This document shows, in pieces, positions 33,958 to 42,840 of a stretch of DNA of 64,000 nucleotides (position 1 is its first letter; every line of letters starts with the position of its first letter). The stretch is from JBFWVR01 sp050246635. GTDB lineage: Bacteria; Acidobacteriota; Vicinamibacteria; Vicinamibacterales; UBA2999. The translations under genes and the position numbers were made by a program. Under the pieces are notes generated by a model. The model saw nothing but the letters and a program-made list of their open reading frames with translations. It made no database searches and was not told the DNA's origin. The stretch lies in contig JBFWVR010000015.1 in assembly GCA_050246635.1 (NCBI GenBank), forward strand, positions 73,541 through 137,540. Reading direction: 5' to 3'.

Positions 33958-35136
33958 ATGGCTCAGGTCTACGCAGCAAAGTACCTCGCGAAGGCGGCGC
34001 TCAGCGCCCCACGCGACCTCGTCCGGGCCGCGGTGGCAACCTACAAGCCGCTGCACCCCACCGTCCTCATCTATCACTGCACGTTCGTCTGTGACGCGCG
34101 GTGCGAGATGTGCAGCAACTGGACGCGCGGGAACCGGAAGGAGGACATGACCCTGGACCAGGTGGAGCGGGCATTCAGTTCCCCGCTCTGGAAGGACGTC
34201 GAGAACGCGAGCCTGTCGGGCGGCGAGCCGACCACCCGGAACGACATGGTCGAGATCTGCCGGCTCATGGTCGAGAAGTTCCCGAAGATCCGGAAGCTCA
34301 CGATCAACACGACCGGCCTGACGCCCCACCGCGCCATCCCGATGCTGACGAAGGTCGTCGAGATGTGCCACGAGAAGGGCGTGATCTTCTCGACCCGCGT
34401 CTCCATCGACGGCGTCAACGACATGCACGGGGACGTCCGCAACGTCAAGAACGCCTTCCAGAAGGCCGGCAAGACGATTGCGGCGATGCAGGAGCTCCAG
34501 AAGACCTACCGCTTCAACTTCGGGATCTCGTCGACGATCTTCTCGAAGAACCTCGAGGACGCCGACAACATCCTCGCGTGGGCCAAGAAGGAGAAGCTGG
34601 ACATCGTCTTCAACATGGTCCGGTTCACCGAGGCCATGCTGGGCAACGCGGAGCTCGCGGGCAACATCAAGCCGATGGCCCTCGAAGAACAGAAGATGCG
34701 GAAGTTCTTCCTCGACCGGGTCCGCCAGGACCCGCTGCTCGACGGGCAGAACTACATCTACATGCACTACGCGGACATGATCGCCAACGGGTACCACCGC
34801 ACGGCGCCCTGCCCGTTCCAGACCCAGGGCGTGATGCTCAATCCCAACGGCGACCTGTTCTTCTGCGAGAACAGCGACGTGGTCGGCAACGTCACGCAGG
34901 AGGATCCCGAGGCGATCTACTTCCGCGACGACGCCCAGGCCCACCGTCGGGACATCCGCGACCACCAGTGCCCGACCTGCCTGAGCCCGTGCCAGATGAA
35001 CGTGGCGGCGATCAAGCAGGTGGTCCCGTACGCGCGTTTCCTCGTGCGCGCGTCCATCGAGAAGCGCCGGCCACAGGCCGCGCTGCCGCCCCCCCCGCCG
35101 GGACCGACGGCCCCGGCCGAGCGGCCGTCCCTCTAG
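33958..35136 (+). CDS. Radical SAM protein with SPASM-like C-terminus
   Basis: The 392-residue enzyme has the radical SAM cluster C45-x3-C49-x2-C52 (CDARCEMC), then SGGEPT, the GGE-type SAM site. The C-terminal part has CPFQTQG, FFCENS and CPTCLSPC, pointing to one auxiliary iron-sulfur cluster like SPASM/twitch proteins. Relatives modify peptides or, in hopanoid and glycan clusters, lipid moieties; the substrate here is unknown. The body is Lys/Glu-rich with basic N-terminal helices. TGTAAAAT lies 12 bases before the start. Confidence 0.85.
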   Translation: MAQVYAAKYLAKAALSAPRDLVRAAVATYKPLHPTVLIYHCTFVCDARCEMCSNWTRGNRKEDMTLDQVERAFSSPLWKDVENASLSGGEPTTRNDMVEICRLMVEKFPKIRKLTINTTGLTPHRAIPMLTKVVEMCHEKGVIFSTRVSIDGVNDMHGDVRNVKNAFQKAGKTIAAMQELQKTYRFNFGISSTIFSKNLEDADNILAWAKKEKLDIVFNMVRFTEAMLGNAELAGNIKPMALEEQKMRKFFLDRVRQDPLLDGQNYIYMHYADMIANGYHRTAPCPFQTQGVMLNPNGDLFFCENSDVVGNVTQEDPEAIYFRDDAQAHRRDIRDHQCPTCLSPCQMNVAAIKQVVPYARFLVRASIEKRRPQAALPPPPPGPTAPAERPSL

Positions 35137-35164
35137 CCAGCGACGCGGAGCGCCATCGGTCACC

Positions 35165-37267
35165 ATGCGGCGTCTGGTTCTTGCCGGGCGTGAAGCCGCC
35201 GAGGCGGCGTCTGACGCGAGCCCCTTCGTCATCCTGCTGACAATCGGCGTGGCGGCCGTCTACGGCGCCACGCTGCTCACGCTGACGACCGCGCGCGGCG
35301 CGGCGGTGAGTCTCCTGAGCCAGGCCATCTTCGCCGCGCCAGGCGTGCTCATCATGCGCCGGGCCCTCGGCGCCAGGGCGGGCTGGCTGCTGCCCCTCAC
35401 CCTGGGTCCGCTGCTCGGGGTCGCCCTGAGCAGCATCACGCTCCTGCTCCTCTGGGCAGCCGGAGGGCGCGAGGCCTGGACGCTGCCGGCCGCCGCCCTG
35501 CTTGCGGCCACGCCGGCTCTCGCCGCTCACCGCGTCCAGGGGCGCTGGCGCCCCGCCGTGGCCGCGCGTGGGGACGTCGTCACGCTCGCCGTGCTCCTGC
35601 TGGTCGTTCCCCTCGTCGTCGCCTGGCCGTTCGCCCACGTCGGGATGGACGTCGGGGACGGCCTGGCATACCGGGCCTATTTCACGGCCGACTATGTCTG
35701 GCGTCGCGCGGTCGTCGCGGAGCTGGCCAAGGGCATCTTCCTGCCGCCCAATCCGTTCTACGTGGGCGACACGATGCACTACTACTGGCTGCCGCACCTG
35801 ATCACGGCGGTCGAGTACCGGACCGTCGGCCGCGCCCTCGGCCTCGATGCGCTGCTGCTGACGCGCTCGGTGCTGATGGACGCGGTCTTCGTGGGGTTCC
35901 TCTACGGGGTCGCCCGCCTGGTGGCGCGGCCACTCGCGGCCGCCGCGGGCATTGCCGCGGCGATCCTGTTCACGAGCTTCGAGGGGCTCTACGCCCTGTG
36001 GGAGCACTGGCGCCTCGGCGTGCCGATGTCACTGGTGCGCTACCTGAACATCGACGCGCTGGTGCGGTGGGAGTGGGGGGCCATGCCCATCGACGGCCTC
36101 CACCGGGTGCTGCTCTACCAGCCGCACCACGCCACGGGCTACGCGATGGGCCTGCTCGGGCTCCTCGTCGTGGCGCGGCGCGCGCGGGCCGTGGACGTCC
36201 CGGCGTTTGCCGTCGCGGGCACGCTCCTCGGGGTGAGCACGCTCATCAGCTCCTTCGGCGGCCTGATGTTCACGGCCGCAGCCGCCGTCTATGAAGGGGT
36301 CGGAGTGTTGCGGGCGCGAGCCTGGTGGCGTGCGACCGTGCACCTGTCGGCCGCGGCCCTGCCGCTGGCGCTGGCCGCCGCCGGCGTGACGGCGCTCGAC
36401 TACGTCGACCACGGCGGCGCGGTGCTGTCGTTCGGCCTGAACCCCGTCTCCATCGTGCGCCCGCTGGCCGCCACGGCGCTGAGCTTCGGCCCGATGCTGC
36501 TGTTGGGGGGCGCCGGCGCCCTGGCGGCATGGCGGGCCCGCGAGTCAGCCCTGCTGCCCTTCCTGACGCTGATCGGGGTCAGCATCGGGTTCTATTTCTT
36601 CGTGGACATCCGCGATCACCAGGACGTGTACGTGGGGTGGCGTGTGGGCCACCTGTCGTTCATGGCCCTCGGCGTGCTGGTCGCCTACGGGGCCGATCGC
36701 GCGGGGCGCCTGCGCCTCCGGCCGCGGGTCGCCGTGTTCGGTGCGGCCGCCCTGGTGGCGCTGGCCTCGGCTCCGACGGTCGCCATCGACATCGTCAACA
36801 CGCAGGACGTGTGGAACCGGGAGATGGCCGCGGGGTTCCACTGGACCCAGGTGCTGACACCGGACGACCAGGCCGCCTTCGCATGGATTCAGGCGCGCAC
36901 GCCAACCGACAGCGTGTTCCAGCTGGACCCGGTCGCGCGCGGCACCGACGGCTGGGCCTACCTGCCCGCATTCGCCGAGCGGCGGATGGGGGTGGGCCTG
37001 CCAATCTCGATGGTGCCCCTCCAGAAGTACGAGGAGGGCTCGCGCCGCGCCCGCTGGATGTTCGAGCATACGGACGTCACGGAAGTGGTGAAGGTCGCCT
37101 CACGGAACGACATCGACTACTTCTTCATCGGTCCCCCCGAACGTGAAGCCCACCCGGACGTCGAAGCCCGCTTCGACCAGGCCCGGGGACTCCTGCCGCT
37201 CGTGTACCGGAACGGGTCGATCTCCATCTACGAGGTCCCGAAGACGGACGGGCCACAGAGACACTGA
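35165..37267 (+). CDS. Polytopic membrane protein, DUF2298-like/GT-C-like
   Basis: The 700-residue protein has roughly 14 hydrophobic helices and a C-terminal soluble segment of about 130 residues. GDTMHYYWLPH near residue 200 lies after a helix, and an acidic PFAHVGMDVGDG precedes it, as in lipid-linked sugar GT-C proteins. The final GPQRH and stop codon come from an intergenic CAGAGACACTGAG repeat. It starts 28 bases after the radical SAM gene, so they likely share an mRNA. Family assignment is tentative. Confidence 0.6.
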   Translation: MRRLVLAGREAAEAASDASPFVILLTIGVAAVYGATLLTLTTARGAAVSLLSQAIFAAPGVLIMRRALGARAGWLLPLTLGPLLGVALSSITLLLLWAAGGREAWTLPAAALLAATPALAAHRVQGRWRPAVAARGDVVTLAVLLLVVPLVVAWPFAHVGMDVGDGLAYRAYFTADYVWRRAVVAELAKGIFLPPNPFYVGDTMHYYWLPHLITAVEYRTVGRALGLDALLLTRSVLMDAVFVGFLYGVARLVARPLAAAAGIAAAILFTSFEGLYALWEHWRLGVPMSLVRYLNIDALVRWEWGAMPIDGLHRVLLYQPHHATGYAMGLLGLLVVARRARAVDVPAFAVAGTLLGVSTLISSFGGLMFTAAAAVYEGVGVLRARAWWRATVHLSAAALPLALAAAGVTALDYVDHGGAVLSFGLNPVSIVRPLAATALSFGPMLLLGGAGALAAWRARESALLPFLTLIGVSIGFYFFVDIRDHQDVYVGWRVGHLSFMALGVLVAYGADRAGRLRLRPRVAVFGAAALVALASAPTVAIDIVNTQDVWNREMAAGFHWTQVLTPDDQAAFAWIQARTPTDSVFQLDPVARGTDGWAYLPAFAERRMGVGLPISMVPLQKYEEGSRRARWMFEHTDVTEVVKVASRNDIDYFFIGPPEREAHPDVEARFDQARGLLPLVYRNGSISIYEVPKTDGPQRH

Positions 37268-37333
37268 GACACGGAGGCGGACTCGGACGAGGAGTCCTCA
37301 GTGCCTCCGGCTGTCGCGCGCCGGGGGATCACG

Positions 37334-37394
37334 AAAAAGGGGACAGCCCCCATTTCCGGCGCGCCGTCTGGGAAATGGCGACAGTCCCCTTTTT
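37334..37394. repeat. Imperfect inverted repeat (GGGGACAG family)
   Basis: AAAAAGGGGACAG with CCATTTCC (left) pairs with GGAAATGG and CAGTCCCCTTTTT (right). The GGGGACTGTCCCC-like core resembles REP sequences elsewhere associated with RAYT transposases; no such gene is in the window. Confidence 0.65.
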
Positions 37395-37395
37395 C

Positions 37396-37600
37396 CTGTC
37401 CCAGCGACGTCCGAAGCGCAGCCCCAGCGACCCTTCGACTGCGCTCAGGGTCGCCCCGAGTGCAGTCGAGGGGCGAGGACGAGTCCCAGCGACGTCCGAC
37501 CCTCGACACCAGGGAGGACGAGTCCCACCGAGGCGCCACAGGCGCCGAGGCCTACCGAGCGGAGCGAGGCCCAACGCCTCGAGCGCAGCGAGAGCCAGCC
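37396..37600. repeat. REP-like hairpin modules, second locus
   Basis: Modules match the 28219-28895 array: CCCAGCGACGTCCGA (twice), AGGGAGGACGAGTCCCACCGA and GAGGGGCGAGGACGAGTCCC. A GACCCTTCGACTGCGCTCAGGGTC hairpin lies inside. It lies just downstream of a methyltransferase stop. Confidence 0.7.
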
Positions 37601-38359
37601 CTACTTCCGGCAGAACGCCATGAGGTGCCAGCCGAGCGGCCGTACCCAGGCGGTCGGAAGCGCGTTGAAGGTGCCGACGAAGAAGGTGTTGAAGAGCACC
37701 CCCTTCCATCCCTTGTGCAGCCGCGACTTCACCGGGAACCGCTCGGGCACGATGCGCACGCTGGCGAAGGGCGCGAGCAGCGCCCGGAACTCCCCGATGG
37801 AGTACTTCTTCAGCACCGGGGCATCCTCGTGCTCGAGCGCCACCTTCATGACCTTCGACATGGCGTTCAGCCATGACACGCGGTTGTAGACCATGAAGAT
37901 CCCGGTGCCGCCCGGCTTCAGCACACGGTGGCACTCGCGGATGAGCGCGGCCGCGTCAGCGGTGTACTGGATCACGCCGTGCCCGTAGACGACGTCGAAG
38001 GACGCGTCGGGGTACGGGAGCGCCTCGCCGTTGCCGACGCGGAGCTCCTCGGCCTCGACCCCATGCAGGGCGAAGTTCTGGCGGGCCAGGTCGATGGCCG
38101 TCGTCGAGAGGTCGATGCCCGTCACGCGGGCGCCCCCTCGCGCGAAGCGCACGAGGTCGGTCCCGATGCCGCAGCCGACCTCGAGCAGGCGCTGCCCGGC
38201 GAAGCCGTGGTCGAAGTCGACCAGGCGCGGCAGGTAGTGCAGCTTGTCGAAGCGGTAGTCGTCCAGGTCGTCGAAGAACTCGCGGGCGCCGACCGGGTGG
38301 TCGGTCATCTCGAGGTCGTGGATGCGGGCGTTCCAATACGCTTGAATGCGGTCGATCAC
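37601..38359 (-). CDS. SAM-dependent class I methyltransferase
   Basis: The 252-residue protein has motif I LLEVGCGIGTDLVRF (about 58-72), the acidic GIDLS, the YGHGVIQYT post-motif and VLKPGGTGIFM. It belongs to the ubiquinone/menaquinone or sterol methyltransferase group in fold, but its glycan-cluster setting suggests a sugar or lipid acceptor. Start is GTG 38359, only 29 bases from the divergent glpD-like ATG; a TACGAT -10 lies 10 bases upstream of it. Confidence 0.85.
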   Translation of the reverse strand: MIDRIQAYWNARIHDLEMTDHPVGAREFFDDLDDYRFDKLHYLPRLVDFDHGFAGQRLLEVGCGIGTDLVRFARGGARVTGIDLSTTAIDLARQNFALHGVEAEELRVGNGEALPYPDASFDVVYGHGVIQYTADAAALIRECHRVLKPGGTGIFMVYNRVSWLNAMSKVMKVALEHEDAPVLKKYSIGEFRALLAPFASVRIVPERFPVKSRLHKGWKGVLFNTFFVGTFNALPTAWVRPLGWHLMAFCRK

Positions 38360-38369
38360 GATGGCGCCT

Positions 38370-38379
38370 ATCGTACAAT
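38370..38379. promoter_or_regulatory. Overlapping divergent -10 elements
   Basis: Plus-strand TACAAT (38374-38379) lies nine bases before the ATG at 38389. Minus-strand TACGAT (38375-38370) lies ten bases before the GTG at 38359. The two hexamers overlap by two bases, so both transcripts would be near-leaderless and compete for polymerase. Confidence 0.5.
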
Positions 38380-38388
38380 GATCCTTCG

Positions 38389-40023
38389 ATGGTCCGCGAT
38401 CTCCGTCGCCTGGCCGATACCTCCTTCGACCTCCTCGTCATCGGCGCCGGCATCTACGGGTCGATCGCCGCATGGGACGCCGCCGCCCGCGGCCTCACGG
38501 TCGCCCTCATCGACCAGGGCGACTTCGGCGGCGCCACCTCGGCCAACAGCCTCAAGACCCTGCACGGCGGCCTCCGGTCGCTCCAGGCGGCGAACCTCCG
38601 CCAGATGCGCCTGTACATCCGGGAGCGCCGCGCGCTCGCCCGGATCGCGCCGCACCTGGTCCGCCCCCTCCGGTTCGTCGTCCCCACCTACCGGCGTCCC
38701 GGCAAGAGCCGCAGCCTGTTCCATGTGGCCCTTGCGCTCAATGACCTGATCGCCGCCGACCGCAACCGCGGCATCGAGGATCCGGCCCTGCGGCTCCCAC
38801 GCGGGCGCGTGGTGTCACGCGACGAGTGCCTCCGCCTGAATCCGGTCATCGATCCCCAGGGGGTCACGGGCGGCGCCACGTGGCACGACTACCAGATGCG
38901 CCACGGCGATCGGCTGAACCTCGCCTTCGTGCAGTCCGCGGTCGACGCGGGTGCCGCCGTGGGCAACCACCTCCGGGCCGAGCGCTTCCTGTTGGACGGC
39001 ACGCGGGTGGCGGGGGCGAGCGTCGTCGACACGATTGGCGGCGAGGCGTTCGACATCCGCGCGCGGGCGGTCCTCAATGCCGCCGGCCCCTGGGCGGCCT
39101 CGCTGCTGGCCACGCTGCCCGGCGGCGAGCGTGGCACGCCGGGCCCCCGGCTCTCCCGCGCCGTCAACCTCGTCGTGCGTCGCGTGACGGGAGAGGCCGG
39201 CTGCGGGGGCCTGGCCGAAGGGCGCTTCCTCTTCCTGGTGCCGTGGCGGGACGTGTCGATGCTCGGCACGAGCCATGATGCCTACGACGGGAGCCCCGAC
39301 CGGCTGGGCGTGACCCGTTGGGACGTGGAGGCCTTCCTGGCCGACGCGCGGCTGGCGTTCCCGCTGGCCAACCTGTCCGGCGCCGACGTCCGCCTCGTCC
39401 ACCGGGGCCTGCTCCCGATGGTCTCGGGCGAGGGGGCGCACGTCCAACTCCTGCGCGAGAGCACGGTCATCGAGCACCGGCGGCAGGGCGTCGGTGGCCT
39501 GGTGTCGATGTTCGGGGTGCGGTACACGACGGCGCGGCAGACGGCGGCCCACGCCGTCAACGCGGTGTTCCGCTTGCTCGGCACGCGTGTCCCTCCCGCG
39601 TGCCGGACCGCCGAGACGCCGGTGAGCGGCGGGGCCATCACGAACATCGGCGCCTTCCTCCGGGCCGTGGAGCTCCGGCAGATCGACGGCGTCCCTCCGG
39701 AGACCCTGCTCCGTCTGGCCGCCGCCTACGGCACCCACTACGACCGCATCCTCGCGCTGATTCGCGACACCCCGGCGCTGGGCCGGCCCCTGGGCGAGCA
39801 GTGCGTCATCACCGGCGCCGAGGTCGTGCACGCGGTGCGCGAGGAAGCCGCCCACACCCTCGCCGACATCGTCCTCCGCCGCACCGAGGCCGGCTCGGCC
39901 GGCCACCCGGGCGCCGACGCCCTCGCCACCGCCGCCTGCCTCGCCGCTCCGCTGCTCGGCTGGAACGCCGAGCAGGCGGAACGGCAGATCGCCGACGTGG
40001 AGCGAAGCTACCGCTGGGACTAA
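38389..40023 (+). CDS. glpD: FAD-dependent glycerol-3-phosphate dehydrogenase-like oxidoreductase
   Basis: The 544-residue flavoprotein has the dinucleotide loop GAGIYGSIAAWDAAARG at 22-38, HGGLRSLQ and a C-terminal domain with TGAEVVHAVREEAAHTLADI as in GlpD/GlpA. It should oxidise sn-glycerol 3-phosphate to dihydroxyacetone phosphate while reducing a quinone. Position among glycan genes is odd; it might instead oxidise a surface-glycan glycerol phosphate or simply be a neighbour. The -10 TACAAT is nine bases from its ATG. Confidence 0.85.
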   Translation: MVRDLRRLADTSFDLLVIGAGIYGSIAAWDAAARGLTVALIDQGDFGGATSANSLKTLHGGLRSLQAANLRQMRLYIRERRALARIAPHLVRPLRFVVPTYRRPGKSRSLFHVALALNDLIAADRNRGIEDPALRLPRGRVVSRDECLRLNPVIDPQGVTGGATWHDYQMRHGDRLNLAFVQSAVDAGAAVGNHLRAERFLLDGTRVAGASVVDTIGGEAFDIRARAVLNAAGPWAASLLATLPGGERGTPGPRLSRAVNLVVRRVTGEAGCGGLAEGRFLFLVPWRDVSMLGTSHDAYDGSPDRLGVTRWDVEAFLADARLAFPLANLSGADVRLVHRGLLPMVSGEGAHVQLLRESTVIEHRRQGVGGLVSMFGVRYTTARQTAAHAVNAVFRLLGTRVPPACRTAETPVSGGAITNIGAFLRAVELRQIDGVPPETLLRLAAAYGTHYDRILALIRDTPALGRPLGEQCVITGAEVVHAVREEAAHTLADIVLRRTEAGSAGHPGADALATAACLAAPLLGWNAEQAERQIADVERSYRWD

Positions 40024-40025
40024 CG

Positions 40026-40166
40026 CGGGGAATCAAGAATCTCAGAATCGGGAATCAAGAAAGGAATGAAGGAGTTCGGAATTGAGCAAGAAATGAGGGA
40101 GGCGCCTTCTCAACTTCCCCCTTCCGCATTTCCTTTCTCTATTCCGGTTTCTTGATTCTCTATTCC
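40026..40166. repeat. GAATCAAGAA-family inverted repeat, copy 1
   Basis: GGGAATCAAGAA and GAATCAAGAAAGGAATG on the left are matched by CATTTCCTTTC and TTTCTTGATTC on the right, around a unique centre. It is AT-rich against its neighbours. A second copy lies at 58790. Confidence 0.75.
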
Positions 40167-40167
40167 A

Positions 40168-42051
40168 TCAGCGGAGGTGGTGCTGAGCCCACCGCTCCAG
40201 GACCATGAGCGGGAAGAGGATGTGGGCGTGGTTCTCGCGGCCGGCGACGTGGTCGTCCATCAGCCGGGCGACCTCGACCGGCTCGAAGAGGCCGCGGCGG
40301 GCGATGCGGTCCGGGGACAGCAGCTCGCGCATGAGTGGCTGGAGCTCGCGTTTCAGCCAGTTCTTGATCGGGATGCTGAACCCCTGCTTCCGCCTGTCGA
40401 GGATGCTTGCCGGGATCAGCCCCTCGACGGCGCGCTTCAGCACCCACTTGCGCTCGCCCTTGCGGACCTTCAGATCGCCCCGCATCGAGAAGGCCAGCTC
40501 CATCACGTCGACGTCGAGGAACGGCGCGCGGGTCTCGAGGGAGGTGGCCATGCTCATCCGGTCGACCTTCACCAGGATGTCATCGGCCAGGTAGATCGTC
40601 AGGTCGGCGTAGAGCTGCCGGTTGAGCCACTCGTCGTGGGAGTACCGCCGGAGCACGTCGCGCACCGGCTGGTAGACGTCGGAGCGCCGCAACGCCTCCT
40701 GGAGCCCCGCGGAATAGAGCCGCCGCCGGCCGCGCGATCCGAGGTAGGTCATCCAGCGGTAATGCCCGATGTCCGCCGGCGCGGTGGCCGCGCCCTGCAC
40801 GAAGCGCTTGATGCCGTTGACGAGCCCCTTCTTCTGCTCCTGGGGCCGAATCATCGCCGTGACGGCGGCCGCGATCGGCAGCACGGCGTTCCCGACGCGC
40901 CCCAGCCGCTCCGCCGCCGCCTGCGCCTCGTAGGCATCGTAGCCGCCGAACAGCTCGTCTCCGCCGTCTCCCGACAACGCGACGGCGACGTGCTCGCGCG
41001 CGAGGCGCGACACCATGAACGTCGGGAACATCGAGACGTCGGCGAACGGCTCGTCGAGGTGCGTCACCAGCCGATCGAAGAGCTCGCCGACCGCCGGCGA
41101 CACGACCCGTTCCCGATGGTGCGTCCCGAACAGCTGCGCCACCTCCCGCGCGAACGGCAGCTCGTTGTAGCTGCCGTCGTCGAACCCCATGCTGAAGGTG
41201 TTCACGGGGAGCGACGTGGCCTGGCTCATGAACGCCACGATCGTGCTCGAGTCCACGCCACCCGACAGGAACGCGCCGAGCGGGACATCGGACATCATCT
41301 GGCCGACGACCGCGCGCTTGACCGTCTCGCGGACCGCCTCGATGGCGTCGGCGTCCTTCCAGGCCCGGGGCGCCACGGCCGCCACGTCCCAGTAGCGGTG
41401 CACGGACACGCCGCCGTCACGGTACCGGACGAACGAGCCCGGCGGCACCTTCTGGATGCCCTTGAGGATCGTCCTGGGCGTGATGACGTACTCGTAGGTG
41501 AGGAACTGGTCGAGCGCCTCGGGGTCGAGGGCGCGGCGCACCTCCGGGCGCGCCAGCAGCGCCTTCATCTCGGAGCCGAACCGCAGGCCTTGCGGCGTCA
41601 GCGTCCAGAAGAGCGGCTTCTCGCCGGCCCGGTCGCGCGCCAGCAGCAACGTGCGCGCACGACCGTCCCAGAGGGCGATGGCGAACATGCCCCGCAGGCG
41701 GGTGAAGACGTCCTCGCCCCACGTCTCGTACCCATGGACGATGGTCTCGATGTCCGAGTGGCTGCGGAAGGTGTGGCCGCGCGCCAGCAGCTCCTCGCGC
41801 AACGCGCCCTGGTTGTAGATCTCGCCGTTGGCAACCAGCTGGATGTCACCGGTCTCGTTCGAGAACGGCTGCTGCCCGGTGGACAGGTCGATGATCGACA
41901 GCCGGCGCATGCCGAGCCCGACGCCGTCGAGCAGCGCGTAGCCGTCCTCGTCCGGGCCGCGGTGCACGATCGCCTGGACCATCGGCTCGACGTCCGGGCG
42001 GGACACGGGGCGCGCGAGGTCGGCCTCGACGAGGCCGGCGATGCCGCACAT
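40168..42051 (-). CDS. asnB: Glutamine-hydrolysing asparagine synthase
   Basis: The 627-residue protein has the N-terminal nucleophile Cys2 in MCGIAG, the glutaminase motif IVHRGPDEDG, and the synthetase PP-loop FLSGGVDSSTI near residue 260. It forms Asn from Asp and glutamine, or in surface-glycan clusters amidates a sugar or other acid in WbpS/AsnB-like fashion. Three bases separate it from the acyltransferase, marking an operon. Its location favours a glycan role. Confidence 0.92.
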   Translation of the reverse strand: MCGIAGLVEADLARPVSRPDVEPMVQAIVHRGPDEDGYALLDGVGLGMRRLSIIDLSTGQQPFSNETGDIQLVANGEIYNQGALREELLARGHTFRSHSDIETIVHGYETWGEDVFTRLRGMFAIALWDGRARTLLLARDRAGEKPLFWTLTPQGLRFGSEMKALLARPEVRRALDPEALDQFLTYEYVITPRTILKGIQKVPPGSFVRYRDGGVSVHRYWDVAAVAPRAWKDADAIEAVRETVKRAVVGQMMSDVPLGAFLSGGVDSSTIVAFMSQATSLPVNTFSMGFDDGSYNELPFAREVAQLFGTHHRERVVSPAVGELFDRLVTHLDEPFADVSMFPTFMVSRLAREHVAVALSGDGGDELFGGYDAYEAQAAAERLGRVGNAVLPIAAAVTAMIRPQEQKKGLVNGIKRFVQGAATAPADIGHYRWMTYLGSRGRRRLYSAGLQEALRRSDVYQPVRDVLRRYSHDEWLNRQLYADLTIYLADDILVKVDRMSMATSLETRAPFLDVDVMELAFSMRGDLKVRKGERKWVLKRAVEGLIPASILDRRKQGFSIPIKNWLKRELQPLMRELLSPDRIARRGLFEPVEVARLMDDHVAGRENHAHILFPLMVLERWAQHHLR

Positions 42052-42054
42052 CGC

Positions 42055-42840
42055 CTACTCCCCTCCCGCCGCGGCCGCGGCCTGGCGCCGGTCGCGCACC
42101 ACCTTGGCCGGGATGCCGGTCGCAATCGCGAACTCCGGGATCGTCCCGACGACGACCGCACCGGCCCCGATGATCGCGTCCCTGCCGATGGTCGAGCCGT
42201 CCGTGACCACGACGTGGGTCCCGAGCCAGACGTGGTCGTCCACGTCGATCCCCCGCGCCGTGCGGCCCTGCTGGAGCACCGGGATGTCGACGCGGTCGTA
42301 GAGGTGGTCCCCCCCGACCAGGTAGGTGTAGGCCGCCATCAGGATCTGCCGGCCCACCCGCACCCGCGACGCGGAGAAGATCTCGCAGTTGAAGCCCAGG
42401 TTGGCCCCATCCTCGAGCACGATATCCCCGTTCTTGCAGCTCAGGATGGTGTTGCGGCCGACGAACACGCCCTTGCCGATCATGATGCCGCGGTTGTCGG
42501 TCCCCTTCGCGTCCAGGCAGCACCCGTCGTCGATGACCACGTTGTCATCGATGAAGATCTTGTGGGGATGGCGCAGCGTGACGTTGACGCCGAAGACGAC
42601 GTTGCGGCCGACGGCGCCGAGGACCCAGGGGTAGAGCTTCGAGCGCAGGAACAGGCCGAGCGCGCCGGGCACCCACGACGAGAGCAGCGTGACGAGCTCG
42701 AACGCCAGCAGCGGACCGAGGCCGGGCCGGCCGATGACCAGGTCGCGATACTTGTCGACCTTCGACTTCTTCTCGTCGAAGAGCTCCTGCTGGATGACCG
42801 TGATGCGCGGGTCGTGATCGCGTGGCGCGCCCCTGGCCAT
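42055..42840 (-). CDS. Hexapeptide (left-handed beta-helix) acyltransferase
   Basis: The 261-residue protein has a C-terminal run of hexapeptide repeats ([IV]-GxxxxG-type: IGKGVFVGRNTILS, VRVGRQILMAA, VWLGTHVVVTDGSTIGRDAIIGAGAVVVG). The motif GGDHLYD resembles maltose/serine acetyltransferase-like sites. It likely acetylates a sugar of the surface polysaccharide. The ATG overlaps the GT2 stop by one base (TGATG). Confidence 0.87.
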   Translation of the reverse strand: MARGAPRDHDPRITVIQQELFDEKKSKVDKYRDLVIGRPGLGPLLAFELVTLLSSWVPGALGLFLRSKLYPWVLGAVGRNVVFGVNVTLRHPHKIFIDDNVVIDDGCCLDAKGTDNRGIMIGKGVFVGRNTILSCKNGDIVLEDGANLGFNCEIFSASRVRVGRQILMAAYTYLVGGDHLYDRVDIPVLQQGRTARGIDVDDHVWLGTHVVVTDGSTIGRDAIIGAGAVVVGTIPEFAIATGIPAKVVRDRRQAAAAAGGE

